Origin: Bacteroidota bacterium | Lineage (GTDB): Bacteria > Bacteroidota > Ignavibacteria > UBA10030 > UBA8401 | Assembly (NCBI GenBank): GCA_020052095.1 | Contig: JAGVPT010000172.1 | Location: forward strand, 1 to 39,439 | Length of the DNA stretch: 39,439 nt | Direction: 5' to 3' | Part shown: piece after piece, positions 7,569 to 16,397 of the stretch | How positions within the stretch are numbered: the stretch's first letter is position 1 | Layout of the letters: every line of letters begins with the position of its first letter | Translations under genes and position numbers: made by a program | The notes under the pieces: model-generated | Databases searched by the model: none | The model's input: only the letters and a program-made list of their open reading frames with translations | Told to the model about the DNA's origin: nothing

Positions 7569-9323
7569 ATGAGAAAATTAATATTCCTTCTCCTGGTAAC
7601 CTCAGCGATATTCCCTCTATTTTCTGAAACACATTCTCTTAACACACTAGGTTCCGCTGATTCACTAGTTTACTCTGTATCAAATTTCTCCGACCCGGCC
7701 CGTAGAGACACTCTTCAATCCGTAGACGTCGATGTCACGGCATTTCCTGGCAGCATAGTTCTTGCGCGGGGCGATCAGAAGAACTTTGCCTCCTCGGCGA
7801 GGGTTACTATTGTCTACTACGGCCCATTTCCCCAGAAGGCTAATCCGCAAGTGCCGAACACTTTCATCCCCGACACCGCAAAAATGAACCCTGCGAAGCT
7901 CCAGGATGGAGATGTCTTCTCCTACGTGGAGATACCTCCAGGCAATGTCGGGACGTACATCATGATCGATCTGCAAGCCATTCGCCGTGTGAATCGCCTC
8001 CAGGTTTCTACACTGGGCGAGCTAGGTGTCTCGAGAAACCTGCGACCGCAGGCATTCTCATATTATGCCGGCGTCGATTCGCTTATCATGACGAAGGTAT
8101 ACCAAGAGCTTGATAATCAGGACTCGGTTCACACCGCATTTCTCTCCGAGCCGGTTGTTGCCAGGTATATTGCATTTGTTCTTGACAAGCAGGCCCAAAC
8201 GACCTCAACGGTCATCGCCGAGATGAGAATTTTTGGAAACGGCTATCTTTCGGACGGTCAGTTTGTGTCCCAGGTTGATTCCTCTGGGGCAGGGACCGCA
8301 AATTTCGGGAGGGTCTATCTTAATGCAGATTTCGATGTGGCCACTACTGTCACCTTCCAATTGAGGACCGGCAACACGTATACAGTCGACAGTATATGGT
8401 CTCCCTGGTCAGACCCGAAGACTTTCTCAAATTCGGCCGACGCTGCCACAGGAATATTCGCGAACGTGTATGAGCCCAGGAAGTACTTTCAATACCGTCT
8501 CAAGCTCTATACCGGTGACCTCGGAACTCCAAAAGTCAAGAATCTGAAGATTATCTACCAGACCACCCCCGTGGCCGATTCCACGCTCAGTTTTATCTAT
8601 CCGAATGATGTTGCGGTTCTCAGCCCGGTAACGCTCGTCGATTCAATCAATGCGTATTTTTCTTCATCATCTCTCGGTATTGACACCATCATCATTCATA
8701 CCCAAAGCCCTTGCCTGGTTCGTACGGTAACAATCGGAGGTCAACCGGTTGAATACGCGTTCATTTCTTCGCCGGAAGAAATGACGATTGGGTTTCCGCA
8801 GACGCTGAAACCTGCTTCTGCAATAGCGGTATCCTTCTCGACAAAATTGATCCAGGCTGCGTCGTTCCCCGTGGAGATCATCAGCAAGATCTCGCCGTGG
8901 AATCCTCAATTTGTCGATCCCAAGAGAAGTGCGGCGGGCGTACGCTGGACGGTCACGACATCCGGCGTTCCGTTGACCCCGATCGTCGACCTCCATGTCG
9001 ACCCAAATCCATTCACGCCGAACGGCGACGGGAAAAATGATGTAACGATCATCGATTTTTCGATTGCAAATGTGGAAGTACCGAAAGCACTCTCCATCAG
9101 TGTATTTGATCTGACGGGAAAAAAAGTCAGAACGATCGCTTCTCTTATGACGGCGACGCACCCGTTTTTTGGGAATCCGCTGTTCGGCGGCAGGGGGATT
9201 CTTTGGGACGGGAAAAACGACGCTGGAAGGTTGGTCCTTCCGGGGGTCTATATAATCCAAGTATCGTATGATGTGGACAACGGTGGCAGTTTCGTTAATA
9301 AGCCGGTCGTCGTCGCGTACTAA
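7569..9323 (+). CDS. Secreted protein with discoidin-like and FlgD-like C-terminal domains
   Basis: This 584-residue exported protein begins with a signal peptide (KLIFLLLVTSAIFPLFS). Residues ~105-225 look like a discoidin/F5-8-type beta sandwich: YVEIPPGNVGTYIMIDL, then RVNRLQV, then PVVARYIAFVL. The C-terminus from ~470 reads VDPNPFTPNGDGKNDV, then ISVFDLTGKKVRTI, ILWDGKNDAGRLVLPGVYII, a FlgD-like Ig fold related to the type IX secretion tail. The function is not known; a cell-surface or secreted binding protein fits. It follows a near-consensus promoter and is probably the first gene of the envelope block, with the next start 20 nt after its stop. No good Shine-Dalgarno site precedes the ATG. 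Confidence 0.75.
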   Translation: MRKLIFLLLVTSAIFPLFSETHSLNTLGSADSLVYSVSNFSDPARRDTLQSVDVDVTAFPGSIVLARGDQKNFASSARVTIVYYGPFPQKANPQVPNTFIPDTAKMNPAKLQDGDVFSYVEIPPGNVGTYIMIDLQAIRRVNRLQVSTLGELGVSRNLRPQAFSYYAGVDSLIMTKVYQELDNQDSVHTAFLSEPVVARYIAFVLDKQAQTTSTVIAEMRIFGNGYLSDGQFVSQVDSSGAGTANFGRVYLNADFDVATTVTFQLRTGNTYTVDSIWSPWSDPKTFSNSADAATGIFANVYEPRKYFQYRLKLYTGDLGTPKVKNLKIIYQTTPVADSTLSFIYPNDVAVLSPVTLVDSINAYFSSSSLGIDTIIIHTQSPCLVRTVTIGGQPVEYAFISSPEEMTIGFPQTLKPASAIAVSFSTKLIQAASFPVEIISKISPWNPQFVDPKRSAAGVRWTVTTSGVPLTPIVDLHVDPNPFTPNGDGKNDVTIIDFSIANVEVPKALSISVFDLTGKKVRTIASLMTATHPFFGNPLFGGRGILWDGKNDAGRLVLPGVYIIQVSYDVDNGGSFVNKPVVVAY

Positions 9324-9343
9324 TTCGATTTCAGGATACTGAT

Positions 9344-10351
9344 GTGAATATCATGGGAGTAAAACTCATCACGCTTGTTTTGCTTCTCACCGCAGCGCCA
9401 AACGCATTCAGTCAAGCGTTCGGCGATAAGGGACACAGCGCCAGAGCAAGCGCGCTCGGCCGTTCAGTCGTTTCGTTGACCAACGACCCGGTTCTGGTAT
9501 TCTACAATTCGGCAGCGAACGGTGGATCAGATCGTCCCTCAGTCCTCACTTCGTACACAAACCTCTATCCAAGTATCGCCGATGCAAACTTCAATTTCAT
9601 CACGCTGTCCGGGATCTACCCTCTATCGAATCTGGGAGTAGTGGGCCTTGGGGTCACGCAGTTTTCGCCCACGGGCTGGGCCGAGAATGTAATCGTCGGC
9701 AATTTCTCCTCGAAAATGCTGACCGATGACCTGCTGGTAGGAGGGAGCGTGAAGTACTTGCATTGGAAATCGGATGCCCCCAAGGGCGAGAATGCGGTTC
9801 CTGAGCCCGGGCTTGCCTACAACGGCATCTCATTCGACCTTGGCGCTTCCTACATCTTGCGGGGAGTCATGAAAGAAAATGATATTCGGTTCGGGCTCTC
9901 TCTCCAGGACATCAATCAGCCCTCGGTGGCGGCGAACGGGTCAGCAGACGCCCGGCTTCCGTTCCGGATTTCCGCCGGTGCATCGTATATTTCCCGGACG
10001 TACAACTACGTTATCACGGCCCAGATTTCGAAAGTGGACAACGAGCTTCTCTTCAGCGGTGGCGTCGAGCTGCTTGGTCTGCAATCGACGGTGTTGGGAG
10101 TTGACGGCAAGTTTCTTGTTCGATTAGGGGGCAGCACAGGCGTTGCCAACTTCAACTTTGTGCGGCTTGCAAAGACAGGGGGTGGAGCCAAAAGAATTGA
10201 GTTTTTCAACGGGGATCAGCTTCAGGGGGATTACAACGCCGGATTCGGGGTTCAGGCCGGTAATCTGGTGGTCGACTATGCCTATGTGATGCAGGCGCTC
10301 GCAGCGAACATCGGCGGGATCAATACTATTTCAGTTGGATACACCTTCTAA
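9344..10351 (+). CDS. PorV/PorQ-like outer-membrane beta-barrel protein
   Basis: This 335-residue barrel is of the FadL-like PorV/PorQ type. After a signal peptide ending near AAPNAFSQ comes GHSARASALGRSVVSLTNDP, followed by the FYNSAANGG turn (the usual form is NPA). This N-terminal plug sequence is typical of the family. Alternating beta strands follow (FNFITLSGIYPLS, LGVVGLGVTQFSPTG), and the protein ends in a C-terminal aromatic strand, ISVGYTF. PorV shuttles type IX cargo and PorQ is a related component; I cannot separate them, and a paralogue is equally possible. The GTG at 9344 is preferred over the ATG at 9353 because AGGA lies 7 nt upstream of it. The next gene starts within 20 nt. 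Confidence 0.75.
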   Translation: MNIMGVKLITLVLLLTAAPNAFSQAFGDKGHSARASALGRSVVSLTNDPVLVFYNSAANGGSDRPSVLTSYTNLYPSIADANFNFITLSGIYPLSNLGVVGLGVTQFSPTGWAENVIVGNFSSKMLTDDLLVGGSVKYLHWKSDAPKGENAVPEPGLAYNGISFDLGASYILRGVMKENDIRFGLSLQDINQPSVAANGSADARLPFRISAGASYISRTYNYVITAQISKVDNELLFSGGVELLGLQSTVLGVDGKFLVRLGGSTGVANFNFVRLAKTGGGAKRIEFFNGDQLQGDYNAGFGVQAGNLVVDYAYVMQALAANIGGINTISVGYTF

Positions 10352-10359
10352 TATGATGT

Positions 10360-10363
10360 GGAG
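10360..10363 (+). promoter_or_regulatory. Ribosome binding site that decides the next start
   Basis: GGAG lies 6 nt upstream of the GTG at 10370. The earlier in-frame GTG codons at 10358 and 10367 have no such site, so translation most likely begins at 10370, directly before the signal peptide. Confidence 0.55.
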
Positions 10364-10369
10364 TCGGTG

Positions 10370-13300
10370 GTGAAGTTCAGACTATTATCATTTGTCATAC
10401 TCCTTCTCATCTGTGCAGGGTCACTTCGTTCTCAGTTCATCGACCGAGACGAATTCAAAGGCAACACGGGATATATGAATTATTCGGGACGGAATTACGA
10501 GAACTACAGTATCCAGTTCTTGAAAAGAAAGATCTACGACAACTTCGGAAATTTTCTTGTCGACGGATTGTCGGTCTATGAGTTGGGGGAGGCGCAAAGC
10601 CAATTTGTCGATCCCCGACTCGGCGGGAGCGATGTGCAGAAATCGAAGTACTACAATCTCTGGTTCAATAACCTCGTCATCGGAAACGATGCATATGGCG
10701 GTTTCACTTCCCGCGTCATGCTGGGCGACGCCATTCGGACGAAGTTCACTTCTCTGACATTCGACAAGGCGCGATTCAACGGCATCCGATGGGACGGCTC
10801 GTCGTCCAAATATCGTGGTTCGTTGATCGCTTCCCGTGTTTCAGACCCCATCCGCATCCGGTTTGATGCATCGTTGACGGCAAATTCCATTGCCCGTCCG
10901 CAGACATGGTCCGCATACTTGCTGGGAGGCCATTTCGAAACCGACGTCGGCGACGTTTTGACGGTCGGTGCGACATACGTCAATCAAAATCAGCGCAGGA
11001 GCAACCTCGACAGTAAAAAGCAGTCGCTGAAGGGAGTGCCGGCCAATACTATTCCCAGGGTTATCTTCGTTCGCGTTCGAGATGATTCCCCCAATGACAA
11101 TTCCGGACCGATTATTTACCGGGAGCCGGAAGTGTACATAAACGGTGTCCAGCGGCCTCTCCTGAACATCAACTACAGAGTACCCGACCAGTCGACCCGG
11201 CAAACTGATATGACCAAACCTGTGCAGTACTGGGTGTTCAGGGACTTCGGGTTCAATAAAAGTGTTTTCGTGCCGGGCGTAGGAGTCCAGACGTCTCAGA
11301 TCGATCCGTCGACGGGAAAATTCATTTTTAAGAATTTCACCAATTACGATAACTACCGATCGCAGTTTGGCAGTAGTGCGCCCCCGACGTATCCGGTCGA
11401 GGTCAGGGGGAATACGAATATTGTCTTTGCCTTCGTCGTTCCGTACGGGACTGAATCTGCCTCCTTCAATCTTCTCCTGGCGAATGATTACTGTCTCGAT
11501 GCTGCACACGATTGGATCATGGCGGCGGACCAATACGGGACTGCCATCGACCCGAAAATTCCGTCCAGCACAGATAGTACACTCGTGGGCACGCCAACCC
11601 CTTTCTTCACCGCCGAACGCGCAAACGGCAATGTCCGGGATGCATCGAACAAACGGTGGGTGCGGTACGATTACGGATTGAATACCGGCATGGCAGTGTA
11701 TGGAATGAACTTCAAGTTCCGCTGGCTGGGTTTCGAACTCGAGGGAGAGTATGCGCAAAGTGTTTCCTACCGCAAATACCCGGTCATGCACGATTGGGAC
11801 GGATTATCCACGTCCATCCCGAGCCTTCTGACATCCAACGAATTCCAGAGGGAGGGGGAATCGTTTTTCATCCGCGGCTCCAAGAAGATAGGACGGCTTG
11901 TCCTTGGCGGAGAACGATACCGCATAGACCCCTGGTATAAGACCGCACTCGACGTTTATACACTCGAGAACAGTTACTATACGCATCAGGACGCCAATGG
12001 CGCGTACATCTATGATCCGCCTGATTACTACGGCTATTTCGACTCAGACCCGAACAGGACGACGCCGAACCAGGGTCTTAATGGGGGCGCTTACTACTCT
12101 CTCGTGGACGACAACGACGACAATGATCGTTGGGAAGACGGTTTCTATTTCTATAATGCCTCGCCGAGCGCGGGAGCGTCAGGCTTCCCCAATTTTCCAA
12201 GGAATTCAAATGTGCTCTTTGTTCCAAAAGGGGATGCCAACGGGACAGAGGTGGCCGATCCATTCCTCCTCGGATACAGACAGAACGTGAACGAGCTCAG
12301 CGGTCTGAACGACATCGTCCGGAAGCCCGATGCCGGAATTTTCCCCGGCAGAGACAAGAACAACGACGGCATTCCAGACGATGACCAGAACTCGAACGGG
12401 GTTCCGGATTACGCGGAGGATTTTCTCACCTACTACAGCGATCCTCCTTCGTTCCAAGCGGGCGATGATTGGAATAACAACGGTATCATCGACCAACAGG
12501 AGAACGACATCTATCCCGACTATCCGTACAATCCTGATCTGGACGGGTATCATGGCTTTGCTGCTTTCGCAGCGGCAAAGAACCTGACGATGGGCGTCGG
12601 ACTGTTGCGTGAGACAGCGATTGCGCGGGGAGGTTTCAACGCGACCAACTACTTTAAGACAACCTACAATACGTCAAGCCCAAGGTTCGGGGAGCTTGAT
12701 CTTTACTACACACTGAAGCGCTTGCACGACAATATTCCTAATGATGAGTATGTTTTCAGCGGGCTTATTTCTTCGGACCCTACTCCGACGTATGTGCGTG
12801 ATGGGCTAGCCTACAGAAACAGCGTTGACCACACCCTCTATATCGGGACACGATATAGACAGATCCCGAATCTCAACATCGAGAACAATGTGCGCTACGA
12901 GTTTAACAAGCAGGACATCGTCGGATTTCCTTCATTGGCGAAATTGCAGCTCGGCCCGCTCGTTGACGAACAATTCGGGGGAGACCTCACTTCCATCGGG
13001 TTGGTGAACAAGGTAGACTACGTGTACCCGTTTTTGAACAACAAGGTTCAGCTGCGTCCTCAATTTAAGATCAGGACATTGAAGGTCGTGACCACCACGG
13101 TCTATGACGACGGCACGCGCGCAACTTCAATTCTTACGAACTACCAACAGATGATCCCGATCTTCCGCGTTGACTATCGATTGACGGATAACACCGATCT
13201 GCATTTCGGTTTGCAGGGAGTCGATCCGCTCACGTATCTTGATCGGATCAGCAACGGCTATCTCAAAGCGGGTTCTGCCGATTTTCTACTCTTACGCAGC

Positions 13301-13501
13301 AGAAACCTACGAGATGGATCGTTTGATAATAATTCGTCTACAACGGCCATTTCCTTAACGAACAAGACACAGTACAGCGGCTACAACATCGTGATCGATT
13401 TTGGTTTTAAATTAACGACAGTAGAGTACATACGAGCGCAGGACAAAAGGTACGATATGCAAAACTCTCTGATGTTTTTCTCGATTTTTGCAGGGTACTG
13501 A
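10370..13501 (+). CDS. Large outer-membrane protein of unknown function with Asp/Asn-rich loops
   Basis: About 1043 residues, not recognised as a named family. A signal peptide (KFRLLSFVILLLICAGSLRS) leads into long stretches of alternating aromatic and polar residues, and the protein ends in FFSIFAGY, so an outer-membrane beta barrel is likely. Residues ~590-735 are unusually acidic and aromatic. They contain DNDDNDRWEDG, DKNNDGIPDDDQNSNGVPD and DWNNNGIIDQQEND, loops like the calcium-binding repeats of thrombospondin type 3 or dockerin. The conserved-looking N-terminal third (YENYSIQFLKRKIYDNFGNF) may be periplasmic. It starts 18 nt after the barrel gene and overlaps the next gene by one base (TGATG), so the two are probably translationally coupled. 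It may form the surface part of the same assembly. Confidence 0.7.
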   Translation: MKFRLLSFVILLLICAGSLRSQFIDRDEFKGNTGYMNYSGRNYENYSIQFLKRKIYDNFGNFLVDGLSVYELGEAQSQFVDPRLGGSDVQKSKYYNLWFNNLVIGNDAYGGFTSRVMLGDAIRTKFTSLTFDKARFNGIRWDGSSSKYRGSLIASRVSDPIRIRFDASLTANSIARPQTWSAYLLGGHFETDVGDVLTVGATYVNQNQRRSNLDSKKQSLKGVPANTIPRVIFVRVRDDSPNDNSGPIIYREPEVYINGVQRPLLNINYRVPDQSTRQTDMTKPVQYWVFRDFGFNKSVFVPGVGVQTSQIDPSTGKFIFKNFTNYDNYRSQFGSSAPPTYPVEVRGNTNIVFAFVVPYGTESASFNLLLANDYCLDAAHDWIMAADQYGTAIDPKIPSSTDSTLVGTPTPFFTAERANGNVRDASNKRWVRYDYGLNTGMAVYGMNFKFRWLGFELEGEYAQSVSYRKYPVMHDWDGLSTSIPSLLTSNEFQREGESFFIRGSKKIGRLVLGGERYRIDPWYKTALDVYTLENSYYTHQDANGAYIYDPPDYYGYFDSDPNRTTPNQGLNGGAYYSLVDDNDDNDRWEDGFYFYNASPSAGASGFPNFPRNSNVLFVPKGDANGTEVADPFLLGYRQNVNELSGLNDIVRKPDAGIFPGRDKNNDGIPDDDQNSNGVPDYAEDFLTYYSDPPSFQAGDDWNNNGIIDQQENDIYPDYPYNPDLDGYHGFAAFAAAKNLTMGVGLLRETAIARGGFNATNYFKTTYNTSSPRFGELDLYYTLKRLHDNIPNDEYVFSGLISSDPTPTYVRDGLAYRNSVDHTLYIGTRYRQIPNLNIENNVRYEFNKQDIVGFPSLAKLQLGPLVDEQFGGDLTSIGLVNKVDYVYPFLNNKVQLRPQFKIRTLKVVTTTVYDDGTRATSILTNYQQMIPIFRVDYRLTDNTDLHFGLQGVDPLTYLDRISNGYLKAGSADFLLLRSRNLRDGSFDNNSSTTAISLTNKTQYSGYNIVIDFGFKLTTVEYIRAQDKRYDMQNSLMFFSIFAGY

Positions 13502-15069
13502 TGGCGACTGCAACCATGCTTCGGAGAAGGTCCTTTCTTCCCAGTCTCATTGGCGTGTCACGCATATGGTGCCTTGCGGTGACGATTATCTTCATGGAAG
13601 GATGCGATGCGGTATATCACTACGTTGTGTATCCGCCGCAACGGATCGAATATACGCTGGTTCCCGATGAAGATCTCATCGGGGGTCTCCACGACAGCCT
13701 CTATTCCGTGAGCGAGGACAAACGGACAGCGATTTTTGACAAGAAAGACTTCAAGGTGGAGATCAAATACTTGTCCGATTACCATCTTAACAACGTGGAG
13801 TTTCCCGAGCAGTCTCAGTCCGGATTGTTATCGACAAACCCTTTCACGTACGCAAATTGGATTGACCCTCAAACGGGGTACACTCCTCAGCGATTCTCGG
13901 TGTTTAAGGTCACGATCTATAATTACGCAGGGGGTAAATTGAATCTTGATCCGGAGAACAGCTTCTTGATCACGGACCGCGGGGATTTTCTTAACAGCTA
14001 CGGCCGGGAAGAGAAGAATAGCCGGTACGAAAGTCTCGAGGCGTACTTCAAGAAACGCAAAGGGACCTCGGGCGTTGAGGACGATATTTTTGAAAGCAGG
14101 ATGGGCATCGTGCGGCGTACGCTCCTGTATCTCGCGAAGCCGGTCTTTCGCGGGGATGTACGGGACGGGCTCCTCGTCTTCGACCCCCTCGCAGATGGCG
14201 TCGAACATATCAAAATCGACATCCGGGATTTCATCACCGAGTATGACGAAAACAATCAGCCGTCAAGCTTCACATCGCTCGCTTTCTATTTCAAGAGAGT
14301 TCCCTACATTGCGCCTGATTCGAAGGGGGGCTTCGTTGCCGGACGGGATGATACCAGCGGGGAGCTTCGAAAACGCCAAATCAGGCGCATCAACCCTGAC
14401 GCGCGGCCGGCGGGAGACGCGGCGATCGCGGTAAAGACAACCAACGTCACGCCCGTCGCCGACCTGATGAAGCCCCTTGACGCGTACCTTGCTGAATTTA
14501 CGAATTTCAAGATATCCTACACGAAAACTTCGTTGTCTATGCGGGACCTGAAATCATCAAATATCCTTTTGATCATTGGCGATGAAGGTAAGCTTTCGTT
14601 CACTCTTGATCAGGCGAAAAGTACGGCAGAGTTTGTACGCGACGGCGGCTTCATCATTGCCGATGAGCGCTCATCCACGGCGCAGAGCGAGAACTGGCAG
14701 ACGATCAATAATTTCCTAACCGAAATCGGCGGCCTGCTCGGCCCCAATGTGACATACGGCAGAATCCCCATGGACCATCCCATCTACTCGGTATGGAAAC
14801 GATTCGACGTCGTGCCACCGTGCGATATCGAACTCTTGAATGTCCATAATCGAATCGTGAATGATTTTCTCGGGGGCATTTTTTACCAGGACAGACTCGT
14901 TGCTGTGATATCGAACCGCGGATATTCCACAGCATGGGGGAAATTCGGCCCGCCGGAATTCCGTGAAGGGAAGGATTACACGCGGCATCGCGAGTTGCTC
15001 TCGAATATTCTCTATTATGCTATTGAGTCAAAGAGACAGCTCAAGGTGGACGACACTACATCTAAATAA
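13501..15069 (+). CDS. DUF4159-containing putative lipoprotein
   Basis: A 522-residue protein. The N-terminus has a hydrophobic stretch ending in IIFMEGCD, a rough lipobox that would place a lipidated Cys near residue 34. Residues ~35-300 are a beta-rich domain I do not recognise. Residues ~325-510 match the DUF4159 (GATase-like) pattern: ILLIIGDEG, VRDGGFIIADE, DHPIYSVWKRF, ISNRGYSTAWG and a final RHRELLSNILYYAI. The start overlaps the stop of the large outer-membrane gene. A second protein in this block (22385-23806) has the same GGF..(D/E), SNRGYxxAWG and N-x-I-x-YA motifs, so two paralogous domains appear in one locus. The biochemical role of DUF4159 is not established. Confidence 0.78.
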   Translation: MATATMLRRRSFLPSLIGVSRIWCLAVTIIFMEGCDAVYHYVVYPPQRIEYTLVPDEDLIGGLHDSLYSVSEDKRTAIFDKKDFKVEIKYLSDYHLNNVEFPEQSQSGLLSTNPFTYANWIDPQTGYTPQRFSVFKVTIYNYAGGKLNLDPENSFLITDRGDFLNSYGREEKNSRYESLEAYFKKRKGTSGVEDDIFESRMGIVRRTLLYLAKPVFRGDVRDGLLVFDPLADGVEHIKIDIRDFITEYDENNQPSSFTSLAFYFKRVPYIAPDSKGGFVAGRDDTSGELRKRQIRRINPDARPAGDAAIAVKTTNVTPVADLMKPLDAYLAEFTNFKISYTKTSLSMRDLKSSNILLIIGDEGKLSFTLDQAKSTAEFVRDGGFIIADERSSTAQSENWQTINNFLTEIGGLLGPNVTYGRIPMDHPIYSVWKRFDVVPPCDIELLNVHNRIVNDFLGGIFYQDRLVAVISNRGYSTAWGKFGPPEFREGKDYTRHRELLSNILYYAIESKRQLKVDDTTSK

Positions 15070-15087
15070 TACGAAGTAAAAAGCACG

Positions 15088-15780
15088 ATGCGACGATTAA
15101 TCATTGTCATTGTTTTCAGTTTGTCCGCGTTTGCCTTTCCGGCAGAGGCCGGGAATAAAGGCCCCATGCATCAATCGGCTCAGGGAATACCAGTCCACAG
15201 CTATGTCACGAGTTCTGCGAGTCAGCGCTTTCTGCTCGAGACGAGAGAGATTGAGTGTACGGATACTGCGCTCGTGGTCGATGAAGTCGGGAAGAAAGAA
15301 CACGAGATGACTCCGCGGCGTGTGAACGCTCTTCTTCTGTCTGTCGTTGTTCCAGGCGCCGGGCAAACGATGCTGGGCGATCCATACAAGGGTGTCGGAT
15401 TCACGCTCGCGTATTTCGGTTCCGCATTGACGGCTCTGATTTCTCAAAACAATTTTGTGGCTCGGGGTGAGCGTCTTGATGCCCTGGAATTTCAGTATGC
15501 CACTTCGACCAATTGGGCGTCGTCGAATCTCATTTACGGCCAAATGAAGGAGTCATACGATCTGTGGAAACAAGATCGAAACCGACGCAATGTTTTTCTC
15601 GTCGTATCGGCGGTGATTTGGATTGCTAATATTGCAGATCTTTTCTATAATACCGATGACAAAGGTGAGAAGATCTTCTCTCAAAACGCGGCCACTGGAA
15701 CACCCCCTTCGCTTTCGAAGGCTCCACCATTCCTGCAGGGTGCGACACTGTTGACCATAGCGCTACCTATAGGGAGATAG
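15088..15780 (+). CDS. DUF5683-type membrane protein
   Basis: A 230-residue protein with an N-terminal export signal (RLIIVIVFSLSAFAFPAEA). The recognisable core, residues ~70-200, begins PRRVNALLLSVVVPGAGQTM, with the small-residue PGAGQ turn typical of DUF5683 proteins in Bacteroidota. LGDPYKGVGFTLAYFGSAL follows, and then VFLVVSAVIWIANIADLFY. Two or three hydrophobic segments suggest insertion in a membrane. The function is unknown. It lies 18 nt after the DUF4159 lipoprotein gene and 2 nt before a small lipoprotein gene, so it belongs to the same operon. Confidence 0.72.
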   Translation: MRRLIIVIVFSLSAFAFPAEAGNKGPMHQSAQGIPVHSYVTSSASQRFLLETREIECTDTALVVDEVGKKEHEMTPRRVNALLLSVVVPGAGQTMLGDPYKGVGFTLAYFGSALTALISQNNFVARGERLDALEFQYATSTNWASSNLIYGQMKESYDLWKQDRNRRNVFLVVSAVIWIANIADLFYNTDDKGEKIFSQNAATGTPPSLSKAPPFLQGATLLTIALPIGR

Positions 15781-15782
15781 AA

Positions 15783-16280
15783 ATGAATAACCTCCGCAGA
15801 AGATCCGAAGGACGCCTATTTGCTATGTGCACACGAAGTCTCACAGTTGCGCTCGTCCTCCTTACTGCTTCGTGGTGGGGCTGCGAACCGGACCGCCAGT
15901 TTGTTCCCGATACGCACAACGGCAAGGTTCCGGAAGTCATCAACCTTACGGTCAGGATCGACACCACCGCGACAAGGAAAACTGTTGTCAAGCTCGCATG
16001 GGCTTATGACACGGCGAGGTATGGGTCAGACCGGGATAAAGCAAACCTGAAGGATTGGGATGTGCATCGAAGCGTCGGAGATACGACCTTTTATCAGTCG
16101 CGCGGGAGAACGCTGTTTCCCTTTTTCTCCGACTCTTCAAACGAAGTACAGCCGCTAAGCAAAGACGTGCTCCTGTTCTATCAGATCAACGCCAGCGGCG
16201 TTGCCGATGTATTCGGGAGAAAAGTTCAATACGACGGCATGCCGTCCGATCTCATTCAAGTTGTCATTAAGAAAAAGTGA
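15783..16280 (+). CDS. Small putative lipoprotein
   Basis: A 165-residue protein. The hydrophobic stretch LTVALVLLTASWWGC ends in a Cys that could be lipidated, although the lipobox (WWGC) is not standard. The rest looks like one Ig/fibronectin type III-like sandwich (TVVKLAWAYDT near the start, LFYQINASGVADVFG near the end). I do not recognise a named family. The ATG at 15783 has GGGAG 6 nt upstream and is preferred over an internal ATG at 15825. It starts 2 nt after the DUF5683 gene, which indicates co-transcription. It may be a periplasmic accessory of the same envelope assembly. Confidence 0.65.
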   Translation: MNNLRRRSEGRLFAMCTRSLTVALVLLTASWWGCEPDRQFVPDTHNGKVPEVINLTVRIDTTATRKTVVKLAWAYDTARYGSDRDKANLKDWDVHRSVGDTTFYQSRGRTLFPFFSDSSNEVQPLSKDVLLFYQINASGVADVFGRKVQYDGMPSDLIQVVIKKK

Positions 16281-16338
16281 CGTAAGCGATGTATGGCTTG
16301 TTCAACAGACCGATATGACTTTAGCACTTGAACTCGTG

Positions 16339-16370
16339 CAACAGTTCTTGTCTTTCACCTTGAACTGTTG
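16339..16370. promoter_or_regulatory. Perfect 9-bp inverted repeat upstream of the ASH-domain gene
   Basis: CAACAGTTC (16339-16347) and GAACTGTTG (16362-16370) are exact reverse complements separated by 14 nt. No T-run follows, so it does not look like a standard terminator. It lies 27 nt upstream of the ATG at 16398, in the 117-bp gap that splits the envelope block. It could be an operator for a dimeric regulator or an RNA hairpin affecting the downstream gene. Confidence 0.5.
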
Positions 16371-16387
16371 TCGCTATTAATTACAAT

Positions 16388-16392
16388 GGAGG
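16388..16392 (+). promoter_or_regulatory. Strong Shine-Dalgarno site (GGAGG)
   Basis: GGAGG sits 5 nt before the ATG at 16398. It is the strongest such site in the window and rules out the earlier in-frame TTG at 16368 and ATG at 16386. Most neighbouring genes have weak sites, so this gene may be translated at a high rate. Confidence 0.7.
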
Positions 16393-16397
16393 AAGAT

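Noticed and set aside
8667-9260. 197-codon open frame on the minus strand
   Set aside because: It is antisense to the FlgD-like end of the secreted protein gene, very rich in Arg, with no motif.
10841-11791. 316-codon open frame on the minus strand
   Set aside because: It lies wholly opposite the large outer-membrane gene, has Arg/His/Val-rich composition without any motif, and has no ribosome site. It is a codon-bias shadow.
16339-16370. LexA/SOS box
   Set aside because: The half-sites are 14 nt apart, and neither the CTGT-N8-ACAG nor the GAAC-N4-GTTC spacing is met.
16360-16387. Promoter TTGAAC-N16-TACAAT before the ASH-domain gene
   Set aside because: Transcription would begin at or after the GGAGG site, leaving no ribosome site on the mRNA. 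The -35 also overlaps the palindrome.
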